DNA of 64,000 nt, taken from assembly GCF_016086655.4 (NCBI RefSeq), contig NC_052134.2, positions 9,610,001 to 9,674,000 of the forward strand. Reading direction: 5' to 3'. A model generated the notes under the pieces. The model made no database searches. It saw only the letters and a list, made by a program, of their open reading frames with translations, and was not told where the DNA came from. The stretch comes from Lepeophtheirus salmonis (lineage: Eukaryota; Arthropoda; Copepoda; Siphonostomatoida; Caligidae). A program made the translations under genes and the position numbers. The number at the start of each line of letters is the position of its first letter. Positions within the stretch are counted from its first letter, which is position 1. Shown one piece after another: positions 1 to 11,369 of this stretch.

Positions 1-683
1 GTTGAGAAATTTTGATATATTATAGCATTAACAATTAGGTACAAAACAAAAGCTTACTGGCTTACGTACAAGTTGAGAAAATGACAACTCAACGTGACCG
101 ACAATTTTCCATTCGCAAACTCCAAACAGTTGGGCGTCTCCAAGACCATCGTCTACGTCGTCAGCAAATATGAAAAGTTGAAGATAAAGATGGGCTCTGT
201 CAAAATGACCAAACTGGATCCGGAAGAGTGAAAGAAACCAGCCTTGCCCAATCTCCTCAAATCCTTTTGAGGATGGAGAGGATACTTTTGAGACCAGCAA
301 TGAAAGAAACCCTTCTCCTCCGTTGCAAGACACTTTTCAGAGAGTTTTTTTGAGACACTTTTGTACCCCTACAGCCTTTATGCTAACCCCTGACTACACC
401 TTTTGGGTACATGTCGAGGGGAAGGTCTGCAGTATCTGTTAGCAAAACACTGGCGCCCTCAAATCCACTGCCAGCTAGCAATGGACGCCATGATAGAGTA
501 CTACAACTCTAGTTTGTACCAGGCCGTCCACCCCAATTTTCACCTAAGGGCGGCTACATTAATGATTAAGAGAGCTCAGAAACATATTTGTTAATTTTGT
601 TCGATTTTTATTGTTAATTAATACATTATATCTTGTTGGAGTTTAAAATTCAAAGTGTTCAGATTTTAATATACCACTCGGTA
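1..683 (+). mobile_element. Tc1-like element, family A copy 1 (5' end cut by window edge)
   Basis: Relic of a Tc1/mariner-superfamily DNA transposon read on the plus strand. Around 110-170 one frame gives a helix-turn-helix segment (QLGVSKTIVYVVSKYEKLK), the DNA-binding part of such transposases. After roughly position 340 the reading resumes near the C-terminus, with a degenerate FWVHVEGKVC block at about 398-425 and the usual C-terminal tail near 470-595. The catalytic middle is missing. The 3' end matches the copies at 20 kb and 58 kb, including the shared stretch ATATCTTGTTGGAGTTTAAA and a terminal CCACTCGGTA at 674-683. The 5' inverted repeat lies outside the window. Stops and frameshifts make it non-coding now. 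Confidence 0.8.
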
Positions 684-2135
684 GAATATAATACCCTCAG
701 TTTTACTCTTCGTTTTTCATAAGCACACTCTCATATATTTAGTCAAAATTTAGATGTTCTATTATAAAGGAATAATAAGAACAGTTTTTTTGTAATATGA
801 CGTAATACTCCAAGGAGTACTTTAGTCTATAGAACGCTAACTGGTTGAACTTTAGCTCATTGTTAAATCTCATTTAAAGTCTAATTTATTATTAGGTATG
901 TAAAATATACTATGTTACTCTTTTCTTTTTAATAGCTCGTAGTTAAAAATTAGTCCTCAAATCACATTTTAGATAGATATCAACCAGTTCAAAACAAAAT
1001 GGCTAAAAAAATATTTTTTTCCAGTATATAATTTAAACTGTCTCACAATTAAGGAATAACCCCTGCAAAATATGCCTGTATTTAAGATTTTGTTAGGTAG
1101 TCTTTAAAGAAATTTTGGTATATTAATATCCATAAAAGATGCAGAAAACATAGAAAAGCACAACGAACAAAAATCAATAAAAAGTGTTCCACAAATTTAT
1201 TCTAGCACGAAATAGTTTTGAAAAAGTTATTGTCCATAGCTCAATCTACCTCACAATAGACTATCTCTCCGTTGTACATTGACAAAAATAGGAAGACGAA
1301 TCGATATGATACGGATTGCCACATTAGATTGGGATTTCCATGGCTTTAGGTGAAGGTGCCTAATGCATATATCGATGAAAGTTAAAGGTTATAAAAATTG
1401 ATAAAAAACATTCCCTCATTCGAATGATAAATTATTTATTATGTCAGCCTAGATAAAGTTCCTACAAAATGTGTCTAATCATACAAAAATATACTAAAAT
1501 GAAGGTCATATTTTTTGGATATATTTTTCTATGGCTTTATATTATAGTTAAAACTAAGGAATAAACTCTTTAATACAGGTTTAAAAGATTTGCTATAAAA
1601 AGGAAGGTCGATTTAGATTGATTTTTTCAGTTTAACTTTTAAGTTTCTTATGGAATATTTAATATCAAATCAAATCAAAAATCAATCAAAATCAAAAAGG
1701 TTGTATTAATAAAGAAAGATTTGTCTGTTGATCAGACTATAAAGCTATAAGCCAAGTAGCCATAAGAAGCCATCATGATAAATATTTGTACAAAGTATTG
1801 GTCGTTGTGGTATTTTTTTGACCTCTTGTAGCTTTGAATACTAATCAATAATTAACTCTGCTGCCTCCATGAACTCACCCATTTAACCAAATTAACAAGG
1901 TCAATTCTGCAAAGTGAAGAAAAAGATGAAACGTCACAAGATAAAAGACAAAAAAAAAAAAAGATAAAGTGATATAATAAACAGCGTTATCAAGAGATAA
2001 TAGTTATACTGATAAAACTGTAAAATCTTATTGGAAGCACTGCCCTAGCCTTGCATAATTTCTTTATGGCTGTTGGAAGAAGTAAATTCAGTCATAGTGA
2101 TGTAGGTCGTTCGCATTTTTTATGAGGCCTATTTT
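684..2135. other. AT-rich spacer, nothing recognised
   Basis: No coding, RNA gene or terminal-repeat structure was recognised here. It holds A/T-rich low-complexity DNA, including a short GATTTGATTTG-like (tcaaatcaaatcaaaaatc) run near 1668-1700. Confidence 0.5.
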
Positions 2136-2139
2136 TTTG

Positions 2140-2560
2140 TTTTTTATTTATTTGGTAATCTGAAGAAGAACTTTCTTTTCGTTAGCGGTTATCATTATTA
2201 TTTTACTCCTGAGTAGTCAACTTCCTTTTCTACTGCATTCAATTATATTCAAAACCTGATTGAACATTCGTGGGTGTTCATAAAAGACGGAGAGAAACAC
2301 TGAGGATTTGTTGGGGAGTTATAATTGTAAATCCTTGTTGGACTGAGAGTAGAATTGAGGATGGACATCACAGTAATTCTTGGAAATGTCCTTGTTTATT
2401 CCCTGCTCCCTCGTCAAAGCTGATCTAATGAAACGTCATTACCGCTAAGCTGCTCTCCATCAGAACATTTTTCAAATTGTCCGTATTACTTTGTTGATTT
2501 TCCGCTTTTTTTTGACATGCCCAAAATACACTAAATTTTCATGAACGTTATCCACAATTC
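2140..2560 (+). repeat. Dispersed repeat, copy 1 (partner at 61.3-61.7 kb)
   Basis: This stretch aligns along most of its length, same orientation, with 61325-61715. Shared landmarks in order: GGTAATCTGAAGAA, ACTCCTGAGTAGT, CATTCAATTATATTCAAAAC, GTCCTTGTTGGACT-like block, GATCTAATGAAACGTCAT, and a block near TTCAAATTGTC. Similarity stops soon after AAAATACAC in both copies. I see no terminal inverted repeat and no protein in either copy, so the nature of the repeat is unknown: it could be part of a larger transposon, a LINE 3' region, or a segmental duplication. Confidence 0.75.
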
Positions 2561-2569
2561 TTTTATCAA

Positions 2570-4990
2570 TTAAGTTAATGAATTATTATGTTTTGTATTT
2601 GTAGTTGGAAATCTAAACAGTGCTTTAAAAAAACAAACTTAATTAGCAACATTTGCCAATTAGGGATTAGGGACTGAAAAAACGCCCCATTCCTAGTTGT
2701 AATGCTATTAATCAATTACCTTTTTCATAATCTTAATTAGAGATCAATGAGGTTTATTTCTGACTCATAATTAAAGAGGGTATGTATGTAAGGAAAAAAA
2801 ACTATTTCTTGCTATTAGAAATAGAAAAACGTTTGATGCGAGTGCTCTTTGTACCTTTTTGTTAATTATTGTTCAGAAAGAAGAATTCTCGCCTATCTTT
2901 CATCTAAATTAATTTAGAAATGTATAATAAAATAAATTTAGATGAATTTAAATATAATTAAAATATTTTCTTGTACTAATGGTATTTTAAATGTAAAATC
3001 ATCTCTCTTTTTTATAGCATTTTCTCCCTCCATAATCATAAAACAGGCATCTGATATAAACTAGGGTCTAAATTCAGAGGTACCATTTGTCTCGCTCCTC
3101 GTACTCTTACAACGAATTACAAATTAGACAGTTCATCGCAGATACGTTAATTCTAATTCTAAAAATTAGTTCCAAACTCGGATAATCTGGCTATTCAACA
3201 TTTCTTGAGTAACGTGATAAGTATCGGTCCAACCCGAGGATTTCCACTATTTTATCGACATTTTCGACGTCCATATTACCAGAAAAACCCCGTTATAACC
3301 ACGGCTTTGCAGTTGCATTTGATACTGTATTAGGTTCATAAACAGTACAAATATTTTGACCGAATGCTCCACCTTTTCACCTTGGTTGTAGTGATACTGA
3401 AGAATGTATCACATTTTCTCTTTTTTTACTTCCTTTTTCGAATGCTGTATCACACAACTGGCTTTTACAAACACAAAACGTTTAATGCACTTTTTTAAAA
3501 TGTACACTTAACCTTTCATCATACTTTAAGCTTATTTTGATGCAATGTATTAATCGTGGCATATAGCTCACTAAAGACATCCAGCGAAAAGCGCTCAGAA
3601 CTATATACTTAACCTAATATAAGCATGCTCAGAAGAATGACCGAAGAGTTTAAAACAAAATTGTTTTATATTTCGGGAGTGTATGTGATTAAAAACTTAC
3701 AATGTTTTGTGTTAATGACTATGCCTGTTTTCATAAATTATTATATCAAAATTTATAATATTTAACAACAAATAAAAAAAATTGTCAAATCAATTTTTTG
3801 ACGAAAAATTAATGAAAAAAATTTGTTTTATATATAAAAAATAACTTTTTATCCTAACCACAGCACAAAATAGATTTATGAATGAATGAGAAACAATAAA
3901 AATGTTAAAGGAGATACTTGAAACATTTTTCCTCAAAAAATGAGAATACTGAAAAAATAAAGAGTAAAGATAAGCTGGATCCACAAATTGTCGGATTTGG
4001 ATAGTTTCAGATCTTAAAATATAAATATTCAAGTATCTTGAAGTACCCTAACCTTTTTACCAGAACCGAAACCAAAATTAAAACGATAATTCTCTCGAAT
4101 TTTATAAAAATTGACCCGAAGTTTTGACCTAAATATTTAAGAATCGGGATTAAGCCTACATTTTTACTGAGTATGGATGTGGAATCAATGAATAATCCAA
4201 TGTTATTATTATTTAAACATAATTATTAGTGTATTTCTTTTATCTTGTAATCAATCTTCCGAAAGAAATAACAAGACCCCCGAAATCAGTTGGTAGATGG
4301 CCAATTCTTCAAAACTGTGTATTATTATTCAATAATACACAGTTTAATAACACCTAATTTGTATCCTGCCAATCAATTTCAGGAAGACTGGCTGGACGAA
4401 AGAAGAAGAGACTTCGACAACGGACAACCAAATGCAATATACACTTTTTTATTTGTAGGTATGGCGTTACTTTGTTAACATAAAAATGTACAGTACAGCT
4501 TTGGATATTTCTGCCTCTTTTCTCATAATAGTTGTTCTGATTGGTTGAATTTTAATTAGCTACTTTAGACTGAGTACAATTCCTAAGAGTCATTTAACAA
4601 TAGTTCCATTGTTGTGAAGAATATCCTAACTACTAACTGATGTTGTGTACGTTCGCAGGGGGAGTGGGGGGGAAGGTCTGAAGGTGGTGTAGCTTATATA
4701 AGTATCAACTGATTAGGTAACGCCGAGTGTAATAACTACGCGATACGACTGTTTTTTTCGTAGATGTCGCTTCAATCACTAATACAGATAAATATAAAGA
4801 ACGTTAGATATTGATAACATATTGCTCCTTTAACTAGGATGAAGTATTAAGTAATACCATAAGATATAGAGTTACATTAATGGCAAATAATTTTCATTTT
4901 ATCTAAATAGATTGGCCACCACTGAGAAAATATTAATTTTACAATAATAAAAAAAAAAGGTTTTACTATCATGTAATTGGGCTTGCTAGA
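2570..4990. other. AT-rich spacer with a G-run repeat fragment
   Basis: No gene recognised. At about 4655-4685 there is a short TTCGCAGGGGGAGTGGGGGG stretch that resembles three other G-run repeats in the window (23.5, 44.25, 45.2 kb). At 4040-4130 there is a low-complexity run built from variants of accgaa/ttttgacc. Confidence 0.45.
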
Positions 4991-4996
4991 ATTTTT

Positions 4997-5304
4997 ATGT
5001 TATATTTGATGTTCCGTAAGAACTGCTCGGCAAGACAGACATATTTTGACGCCATAGTTATATTCAGAGCATATATTACTCTAAATTATATGATGAACAG
5101 TAACAGTCTATACTCTATGACGTCACTATCAAAAAACATGGTGGAAGTAAAACATCAGTCGGAGAAGTATTTTGGTATAACTTTGTATTTCTATTAACCT
5201 TGGTTTAATGTAAGAAGAAACTTTCATATTTTATTTAATTGAGAAAAGTTAAAGATGAATAAAGTTGTATCTAGGTACAAAAAAAAAAAAAAAAAAAAAA
5301 AAAA
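4997..5304 (+). other. Possible processed-transcript insertion: AATAAA then a 26-nt A tract
   Basis: An open frame of 66 codons (4997-5197, no recognised family) is followed by AATAAA at 5258-5263 and, 15 bases later, by 26 uninterrupted A residues (5279-5304). This is the layout of a polyadenylated RNA 3' end copied into DNA. I could not find a matching target-site duplication, and A-runs and AATAAA are common in DNA this AT-rich, so a chance arrangement remains possible. Confidence 0.3.
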
Positions 5305-5599
5305 GAAGGAATTGTCAATCCAAAATACATTTGACGAAAGACGTACGTTATTCACTTTCTGCTTAGCATTGCTCAAATGAACTCTGACTGATCTAATAAA
5401 ATTTTATTTATTTATCTTCATGCTCATAAATCACTTATTAATTGAGTTAGCTAATATTTAAACAATTTACAAAACTAAATAATTTTTTGAGGAGTTGATC
5501 TTTTTTGAAAGAAGATTATATTACACACTATATAAATTTGCTACGTGTATATCATTTCCAAGATCTGCACTGAAAATTCCCAAAAGTCAAGTATTATTT

Positions 5600-6370
5600 G
5601 ATATTGATAAATAAATAAAAAGGGATCGGAAACAGGAAGGGATAGAAAAGTAATAGAACATGTTCACAAGCAAAATTCTTTTTGGAGGGGCCTAGTTCAG
5701 AATGGATACTTTTCAAAAACAGAAGAACAATAATTGGTTCAATTACAGGGCATATTCCCTTAATGAAGGATCTAAAGAACATTGTAATAGTGGAAGATAC
5801 ATCCTGTATTCGGAAATTTACTTATTTCAGAATATAATTTATCATGACCAACTTCGGTCCCTTCTTTCGATATGTAGTATCCACAAAATTTTATTTTTAG
5901 TTGAGCAAATATAAACTTATCAAAATTTAAAGTAATTTTCTTCGCTCGGTATTTTTCAAAATCCCTTAATACTGTTAAACATCATCGACCACTCTAAATG
6001 GGTCTGGAAAATTATCCAAAATTTTATCACCACGTAAGCAATATGCATCTCCGGTCGCAACAAAACCCATTGGTGCTCTATTAAAAACATATCTACCACA
6101 AGAGTCATAAGACAAGTCATATGTCTTGATTTCTCTGCTAATTCCATTTCTCAATGGCCTTGTTTTGCATCCATTGCCGTAAAAAATCTGCCCTTTGTGG
6201 GTAAAGTCAAAACAACATCTCTTGGAATCCTCATTGGATGAATTGGTTGATAAAATTGATCATTCAATTTTTTTAAATCAACACAAACTCTAACTTTCCC
6301 ATTTGGTTTTGGAACTACTACTAATAGGTAACATCATTCAATAGCCTTGCCCCTTCCTTTACGTATCACT
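5600..6370 (-). pseudogene. Ty3/gypsy-type reverse transcriptase relic
   Basis: Reverse transcriptase part of an LTR retrotransposon on the minus strand. Reading from about 6330 downward one sees VVVPKPNGKVRVCVDLKKLN (finger block), FTAMDAKQGH (the first catalytic aspartate block), then RAPMGFVAT and a VVDDV box near 5975 in place of the usual YxDD. Past a stop and frameshift the thumb region continues as LNFDKFIFAQ and KFCGYYISKEG (about 5940-5850), ending in a degenerate LRSF-like stretch near 5780. Several stops and frameshifts show it is dead. It follows the gag relic directly, so the protease between them has been lost. No LTR was located. Confidence 0.85.
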
Positions 6371-6380
6371 CCACATTATT

Positions 6381-7372
6381 TTAAAAGGACTTTTGACACT
6401 GATTACATTTCTTCCCATATGCAGGAGATTTTTCTCCATTTCTATGAGAATTTCTTCCACAATAAGAGCATCTTTGAGTTTCTCTTATCTGCTCCTTTTT
6501 ATGATTAGTTTTTAAACTTGATATGGAACTTGATTTTCTTACCAATGCTTCCTCCTGAATTTTACCCTTTTCTTTGCACTGGAAAATGGATATAACCTTT
6601 AAAAGTGACAACTCAGGTGATTTAGAGAACAATTATTTTTTGTTTCTTCACTATTTATTCCAATTATAATTAGTAATGATATCCAGTCTTCAAATGTCAT
6701 CTCCTTTAATCCAAATTTTTTTGCTAGGCAACATAAACCCCTGTAAAATGAATCAAAGCACTCATCTTCACTCCACTTATTTCCCACTAACTTGACCCCT
6801 TCTAATGCTACATTAATTTGCTTCTTAAGGTAATTTTCTATAAGATCCATGATTTCTTTTAAAGAGTTTTCTCCATCCATTTCAATTGACATGGCATGCT
6901 CTATCTTATCCATCATTTCCGGACAACACAATGACTTAAAAACTGCCTTTTTCTTTATTTCATTCTGATCCCCAAATCCAAGAGCTAACACATATCCCAT
7001 AAAGTCTTCCAATTTACAAATTCTTTATATTCTATGTTTTATTCAAACTGAGGTAGAGATTTTATTGATATTTTCATTTCTTGATTTATTTTTGGTAAAC
7101 CTACTTCTTCCTCCAAAAGTCGTTCTTCTATTTTTGTCAGAATTTTTACAATTGAATGCTTTAAATATTATTTCCACCACTTCACAGTGCTGTTCATCTC
7201 TTCTGATGGAGCCTTCACGAACTCGCTTTTGCTCTTCTATCAAGAGCATCATCATTCTCAACGTCCGATCATCTTTCTTATTTTCATCGACCAATGTTAG
7301 ATTTCCTTCTAACATTTTGACCTTCTCTATGAAACTTCGATTTTCTTCTTCTAATTCACCCTTCGTAGGCAT
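6381..7372 (-). pseudogene. Ty3/gypsy gag relic with a zinc knuckle
   Basis: Structural protein of the same element as the adjoining reverse transcriptase. A possible N-terminal piece starting at 7372 is glutamate/lysine-rich and probably coiled coil. A second open block (7012-6599) begins MEDFMGYVLALGFGDQNEIK and has the leucine/lysine-rich helical look of a gypsy capsid. A third block (6632-6381) ends in a basic segment and a cysteine cluster CSYCGRNSHRN...CNQCQ, a degenerate CCHC knuckle that would bind RNA. Frame changes join the three blocks. Assignment as gag rests on the knuckle and on position just before the reverse transcriptase; the capsid similarity is by general appearance. Confidence 0.75.
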
Positions 7373-7399
7373 TCTTGAATCTTTCCGTTAACTCGATCT

Positions 7400-8155
7400 T
7401 CAAAATCCTTTCAACTACGCCATTTTATGTTTAGAACTATCCAATATGATGACGACTGATTGTTATCTTGTTTAAAAACCGGATTATATTATAACACTCT
7501 AATAATCAATTCATTAAATATACTATGTCATGGTCAATCCCATGTTAATAATGATTCACCTCTCCTAGTAACTAGTACTAGAGAGAGTGACATTCTTACT
7601 GGGTTAGTAAACTACTAAAACCCTAGTATGTTGAATGTCCCCGAGTCCGAATCCGACTCCAAAATAAAAAAATTTAATAATATATTTTATAGCCTATATA
7701 AGTACTAGTCATAGGTGTCTATATACAATAAATAAAGATCTAATTTATAGCTATTTTTAGTTAATAATTAAATGTATAATTGTGCCAGCTATAAAGAAAA
7801 TATTTGAAAGATAAGATATTTAAATAAATGAACAACAGTTGTAATGGATAAAAATCTATCTATTGCTTATAGATTCATAAGTTTCTAGACATAATTTATG
7901 AACTCGTAAGCTGTTGAGTTACAAACTTACGACGTTTCTATTCATAGACAATTATATTGATACTTATACTGATTATGTAATACTAATATTATATCAGTCG
8001 TTTTTAAGGATATTCTGGTTGATACGTTTTTAGGAAGCGTCTATGACGTAGAATTTTCTTTCCTTATACATCAACAAAGTAGAATCTTCTCTCTTCCCGA
8101 ATGTTTTTAATTATTTTAAACTGATTCCCCAATAAGTAAGTTCTACATTTGAGGA
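7400..8155. other. AT-rich spacer upstream of the gypsy gag
   Basis: Nothing coding was recognised. It could contain remains of the 5' leader or LTR of the neighbouring gypsy element, but I could not define LTR ends. A run of variants of TCCGA near 7640-7660 resembles the low-complexity stretch at 8815-8870. Confidence 0.35.
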
Positions 8156-8159
8156 TGGT

Positions 8160-8620
8160 CCATTAAATGGCCAAGGCTTCTAATTCGCAAACTGCTTATC
8201 TCGTTTCAGCGTCGTTCAAAAATCGTGAGCCACACTGAATTAATTTACTGGAGCCAACACCGTGGATTTGTAGAAGAGCAAAATCAATTCCCCAAAGAAG
8301 ACGTGAAACATATGTCAAAAGTGTAATACGAAAGTTCGATTCGAAGTGAGCGAGAATATAGCCTTTTGGATCTGTGAGAGTCCGTTTTATTTTCTCAAAT
8401 GCATTATCGTATTCATGTAGCCACTGAAAATTTAAAAAAAATTCTTTAATAGGTGACGAAGCGTTTGTGTAGCATGTGCTAAATCTGGAAGCAATTGATT
8501 TAATTGATTAGCAAGGCCAAGGAATGATCTGAGATCAGTCAAATTGCTCGGTGAAGGAAATTGGGCAATGATTGTGACTTTGTGGGTCTGTTGATATGCC
8601 GTTGGACGAAACAGTCTTGG
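8160..8620 (-). pseudogene. Second Ty3/gypsy pol fragment (thumb plus RNase H start)
   Basis: On the minus strand the reading starts VSSNGISTDPQ (about 8605) and continues with a proline-rich FPSPSNLTDLRSFLGLANQL-like stretch split by frameshifts, then YDNAFEKIKRTLTDPKGYIL (about 8435-8370) and FRITLLTYVSRL, GIDFALLQIHGVGS, IQCGSRFLNDAETR. These are the thumb-to-RNase H junction blocks of gypsy pol. The first RNase H aspartate, expected in a LLTDASR-like motif, is a tyrosine here. Because the thumb block differs from KEGTEVG in the 5.6-7.4 kb element, this is a different family or copy. Integrase is not seen. Confidence 0.8.
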
Positions 8621-8624
8621 CCTC

Positions 8625-10025
8625 CTCTTCCTCCCATTCTAACTCAGAGTTGAATCTCTTCTCCATTTCTTGTAAGGCATCAAACATATAATCAGTTATA
8701 ATTTGTTTACGAACACTTAATCTAAGCCTTAGATTATAAATAGTTTTATTTATATTTATTATAATTAATTTATGTAGCCGGAGTGGGAGTTGGTACAAAT
8801 TTCCCTGCAGCTGACTTTTTCGGACTCCGACTCCACCAACAAAGGAACGAACTCCGACTCCACGTGTCCGACGCTGCAACCCAGGCATTAAGAGCATTGA
8901 CATATTTTGGGGGAAATATTCATGTTTATAATGTATTCTAAATGATCTAATCTATTCTATTATATAACGGAATAAACGAAGAACAGAAAAAACGTCGACA
9001 AAGACATCACAAAGGACCAACAAGTAGAACTGAGCTGGACTGCCGTCCTAAATAAGGACCGGTACAACACTAGTAATTGTTAATTTTCTAAAAGAAGTGT
9101 GGCCAATAGCCATGCCAATCCCTCCTGTCAAGTTCATTTCCGGACTTAGATCTGTCCTAGGACTGATTTACTAATCTGTATCTCCCCATCAGCATTTTTT
9201 TATCGGTCCAATCCACCAGACATCAGGAAATTCGTTTCATTAAAAGAGGTATCATAAAGCTTCCCCATGTGAAATTATGCAGTTAGGAACTACGTCGTTT
9301 TAACTGTTGTTTTTAGTATAAAAGCCTGATGAGGACCCATCCTAGGAATGACAAATTTTATTAGAACCGGGCAGATAGGACTGCAGTGTTTCCAGCTTTT
9401 TTAAAAGCTATTCAACATTTATGAGTATGAAAAATAATTCGTAGATTATAATCAACATTCCAAATATGAAAGCGATACAAAATAATACAATACGTCCTTA
9501 GAAATACTAAAAACTGTTCGCTGTGGAGTTTTCTAAGAGTATTATTTTATTTTACTTGCATTAAACTTTTAATAGTTATAATTTTATGCATTTATGTACG
9601 TATTTTTGAATTTGTCGCAGTTTTTTTACTTGCGCTATGGTTCAAATTTGATAATTCTCAAATTGTACTTTTCTGCTTCTATTCGTTTAAACAAATATAT
9701 GTGAATATGCATATAAAAAAATATAGTCAAATATATCTTATAAGGAAAATGCACATCCTATTTTAGTATTATTTAAAAAAAAATCATTTCATAAGTCTGT
9801 TCCTGACACATTTAACAAAAAATTAACATTACAGTACAAATTTACAACATCATTTGAGGGTTCTTATAAAAATCATATTTGTTTTAATAATTCACACTTT
9901 GAGTAATTAACACATTCACTGTCCTAATATAAAATGTACCGACACTCATTTTGATGAAAACAATCAAGATGTTTACATTAACTCCAAAAAAAGTGTATTT
10001 TGTTGCACAATACATTTATAGGTCA
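8625..10025. other. Spacer with pyrimidine-biased low-complexity repeat
   Basis: Around 8770-8880 lies a degenerate run of variants of GACTCCGACTCC. From about 8990 to 9370 the sequence is less AT-rich than its surroundings and carries short GGACCGG/GGACTG variants that recur at 48.3 and 49.0-49.2 kb. No coding is recognised. Confidence 0.4.
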
Positions 10026-10030
10026 TTATT

Positions 10031-10480
10031 TACAGGGTCGTGTAAAAGTTTTGGGAGTAAAATGAACGAAATAAACAATGATTTATAATTTTGTACACGA
10101 TTAATACTAATGATAATATTATTATTCGCTTTTGCTTTAGACCTCTGACATGGCAGCCCACCGCTCATTGACAGATTCCTTTAAGGCTCAACATTTTGGT
10201 GCTGGATTTTGCAGGCTTGCGACACTACTTCTCACCAGATACCATAATCAAGGCTAATCAGATTAGGTAATTGAAGATTCCAGCAGAAATTAAAGTCGTA
10301 ATCTTTCGTCTTTGTTGTTCTTGCGACATGATAACGTTTTGAATTGATTGTAAACAAAAAAAGAAAAGCCAAAAGGAGATTCTGGGCTCTCTGTAGGAGG
10401 AATAAAGAACAAATGGTTCTAATCAAAGCTGACTTATTCAGTTTTAAATTTATCTCAAAACTTTAGAACAGCATGGCATA
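10031..10480 (-). mobile_element. Tc1-like deletion derivative with both inverted repeats
   Basis: About 450 bp, bounded by TA on each side. The left end TACAGGGTCGTGTAAAAGTT (10031) matches, as reverse complement, the right end near 10452-10480 (CTCAAAACTTTAGAACAGCATGGCATA) with several changes. On the minus strand a reading starts MSQEQQRRKITTLISAGIFN (10329), the first residues of a transposase DNA-binding domain, and then jumps to LDYGIW, VVSQACKIQHQNVE and, after a frameshift, LKESVNERWAAMSEV with a stop at 10137-10139. The whole catalytic core between start and LDYGIW is deleted. Confidence 0.78.
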
Positions 10481-10484
10481 ATAT

Positions 10485-11070
10485 TAGACAATTTAGTTAT
10501 TCGTAGTATCACGAGTGTTTAACACTAGGACAATGCTATAAAGTACGAAAAGAAGACCTGATTGTGAGGAGTAGTGATTTATGAAACATTAGAGACATGG
10601 AGTTGTGCTTCTTAACAAGCTATATAGTCTTCATGAATTTGCCCTTCTGCAAATAAATTCATGGAAAAAAAATAAAAAATAACGTGATCTGTGATAGCTT
10701 AAAAAGTAACATCTTGTAAGGAAAAAAAGATATTCCTAAGACAAAGAATCTACTTAAGCTAATATGCAGATATCATCACTTGGTGCATAGCTTTGCATTA
10801 GAAATGCTGGTTTCCTATATAGATAACAAATTATGCCATCGATTAAGAGCAAGTTTTCTTTCTTTAGTCACTCCAAAATGGCCAAACTATTGGTATTTAT
10901 CAAACGTAGATGGAAAAAATATATATTTTGTTTGTATGCTTAAAATATTAAAAAGAAAATATTTATTTATTAATTTTTAATTAGAATCCTTTTAAATATA
11001 TGTAAAAAGTTCTTTCAATTAATTAAGAACATCATTAGACAATGGCCATAATCCAGTTCTTTCTTTCATC
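10485..11070. other. AT-rich spacer
   Basis: Holds a 66-codon open frame (10780-10980) of no recognisable family; its composition is that of the surrounding AT-rich DNA, so I do not call it a gene. Confidence 0.4.
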
Positions 11071-11073
11071 TCA

Positions 11074-11364
11074 TACTGGGTGGAAGCTTGAAACTTATAC
11101 CCTTAGAAATAAAAAAGAAAATAGTATACCATTCCAAATCAGAGGCGCCTCTGTTGGAGTGTAACCCGCACGAACAAAAGTTGATGCTCTGGGTCTTAAA
11201 TCTCACTGCGATGACATTTCTCGTCTGATTTAAAAAAATCAAAATGCAGTATGAACTTGAGATACTTGGCTAACTATACAACCACTGACAGTTCTAATAT
11301 CCTCACAGGGAACCTCTCAAATCTGTATAATACAAGTGTGTAAGTTTCAAGTTCCCACCTAGTA
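11074..11364 (+). mobile_element. Short (291 bp) Tc1-like/MITE element
   Basis: The left end TACTGGGTGGAAGCTTGAAA and the right end, read backwards, TACTAGGTGGGAACTTGAAA form inverted repeats of about 30 bp with only a few differences, bounded by TA. Inside, a short reading RTKVDALGLKSHCDDISRLI (about 11170-11230) resembles the tail of a Tc1-like transposase, where NVDALK...W..IS is usual. This suggests a small deletion remnant that kept only the ends and a scrap of C-terminal coding. The protein match is weak; the inverted repeat is clear. Confidence 0.75.
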
Positions 11365-11369
11365 ACTAT

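Larger units (their letters stand above)
5600..7400 (-). mobile_element. Degenerate Ty3/gypsy LTR retrotransposon fragment
   Basis: Encloses the gag and reverse-transcriptase relics above, in the expected order gag then pol. Protease, RNase H beyond the thumb, integrase and both LTRs are not visible. The junction between the gag knuckle (ends 6381) and the reverse transcriptase (starts about 6370) is abrupt, indicating an internal deletion. Confidence 0.8.

Noticed and set aside
28..333. 101-codon open frame on the minus strand
   Set aside because: It lies antisense to the family A transposase relic, whose plus-strand motifs are recognisable; the frame is a shadow.
7405..7430. Primer-binding site (TGGCGTAGTTGAAAGG on the minus strand) for the gypsy relic
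   Set aside because: The position just before gag is right, but no LTR end could be found beside it and the match to a tRNA end is unproven.
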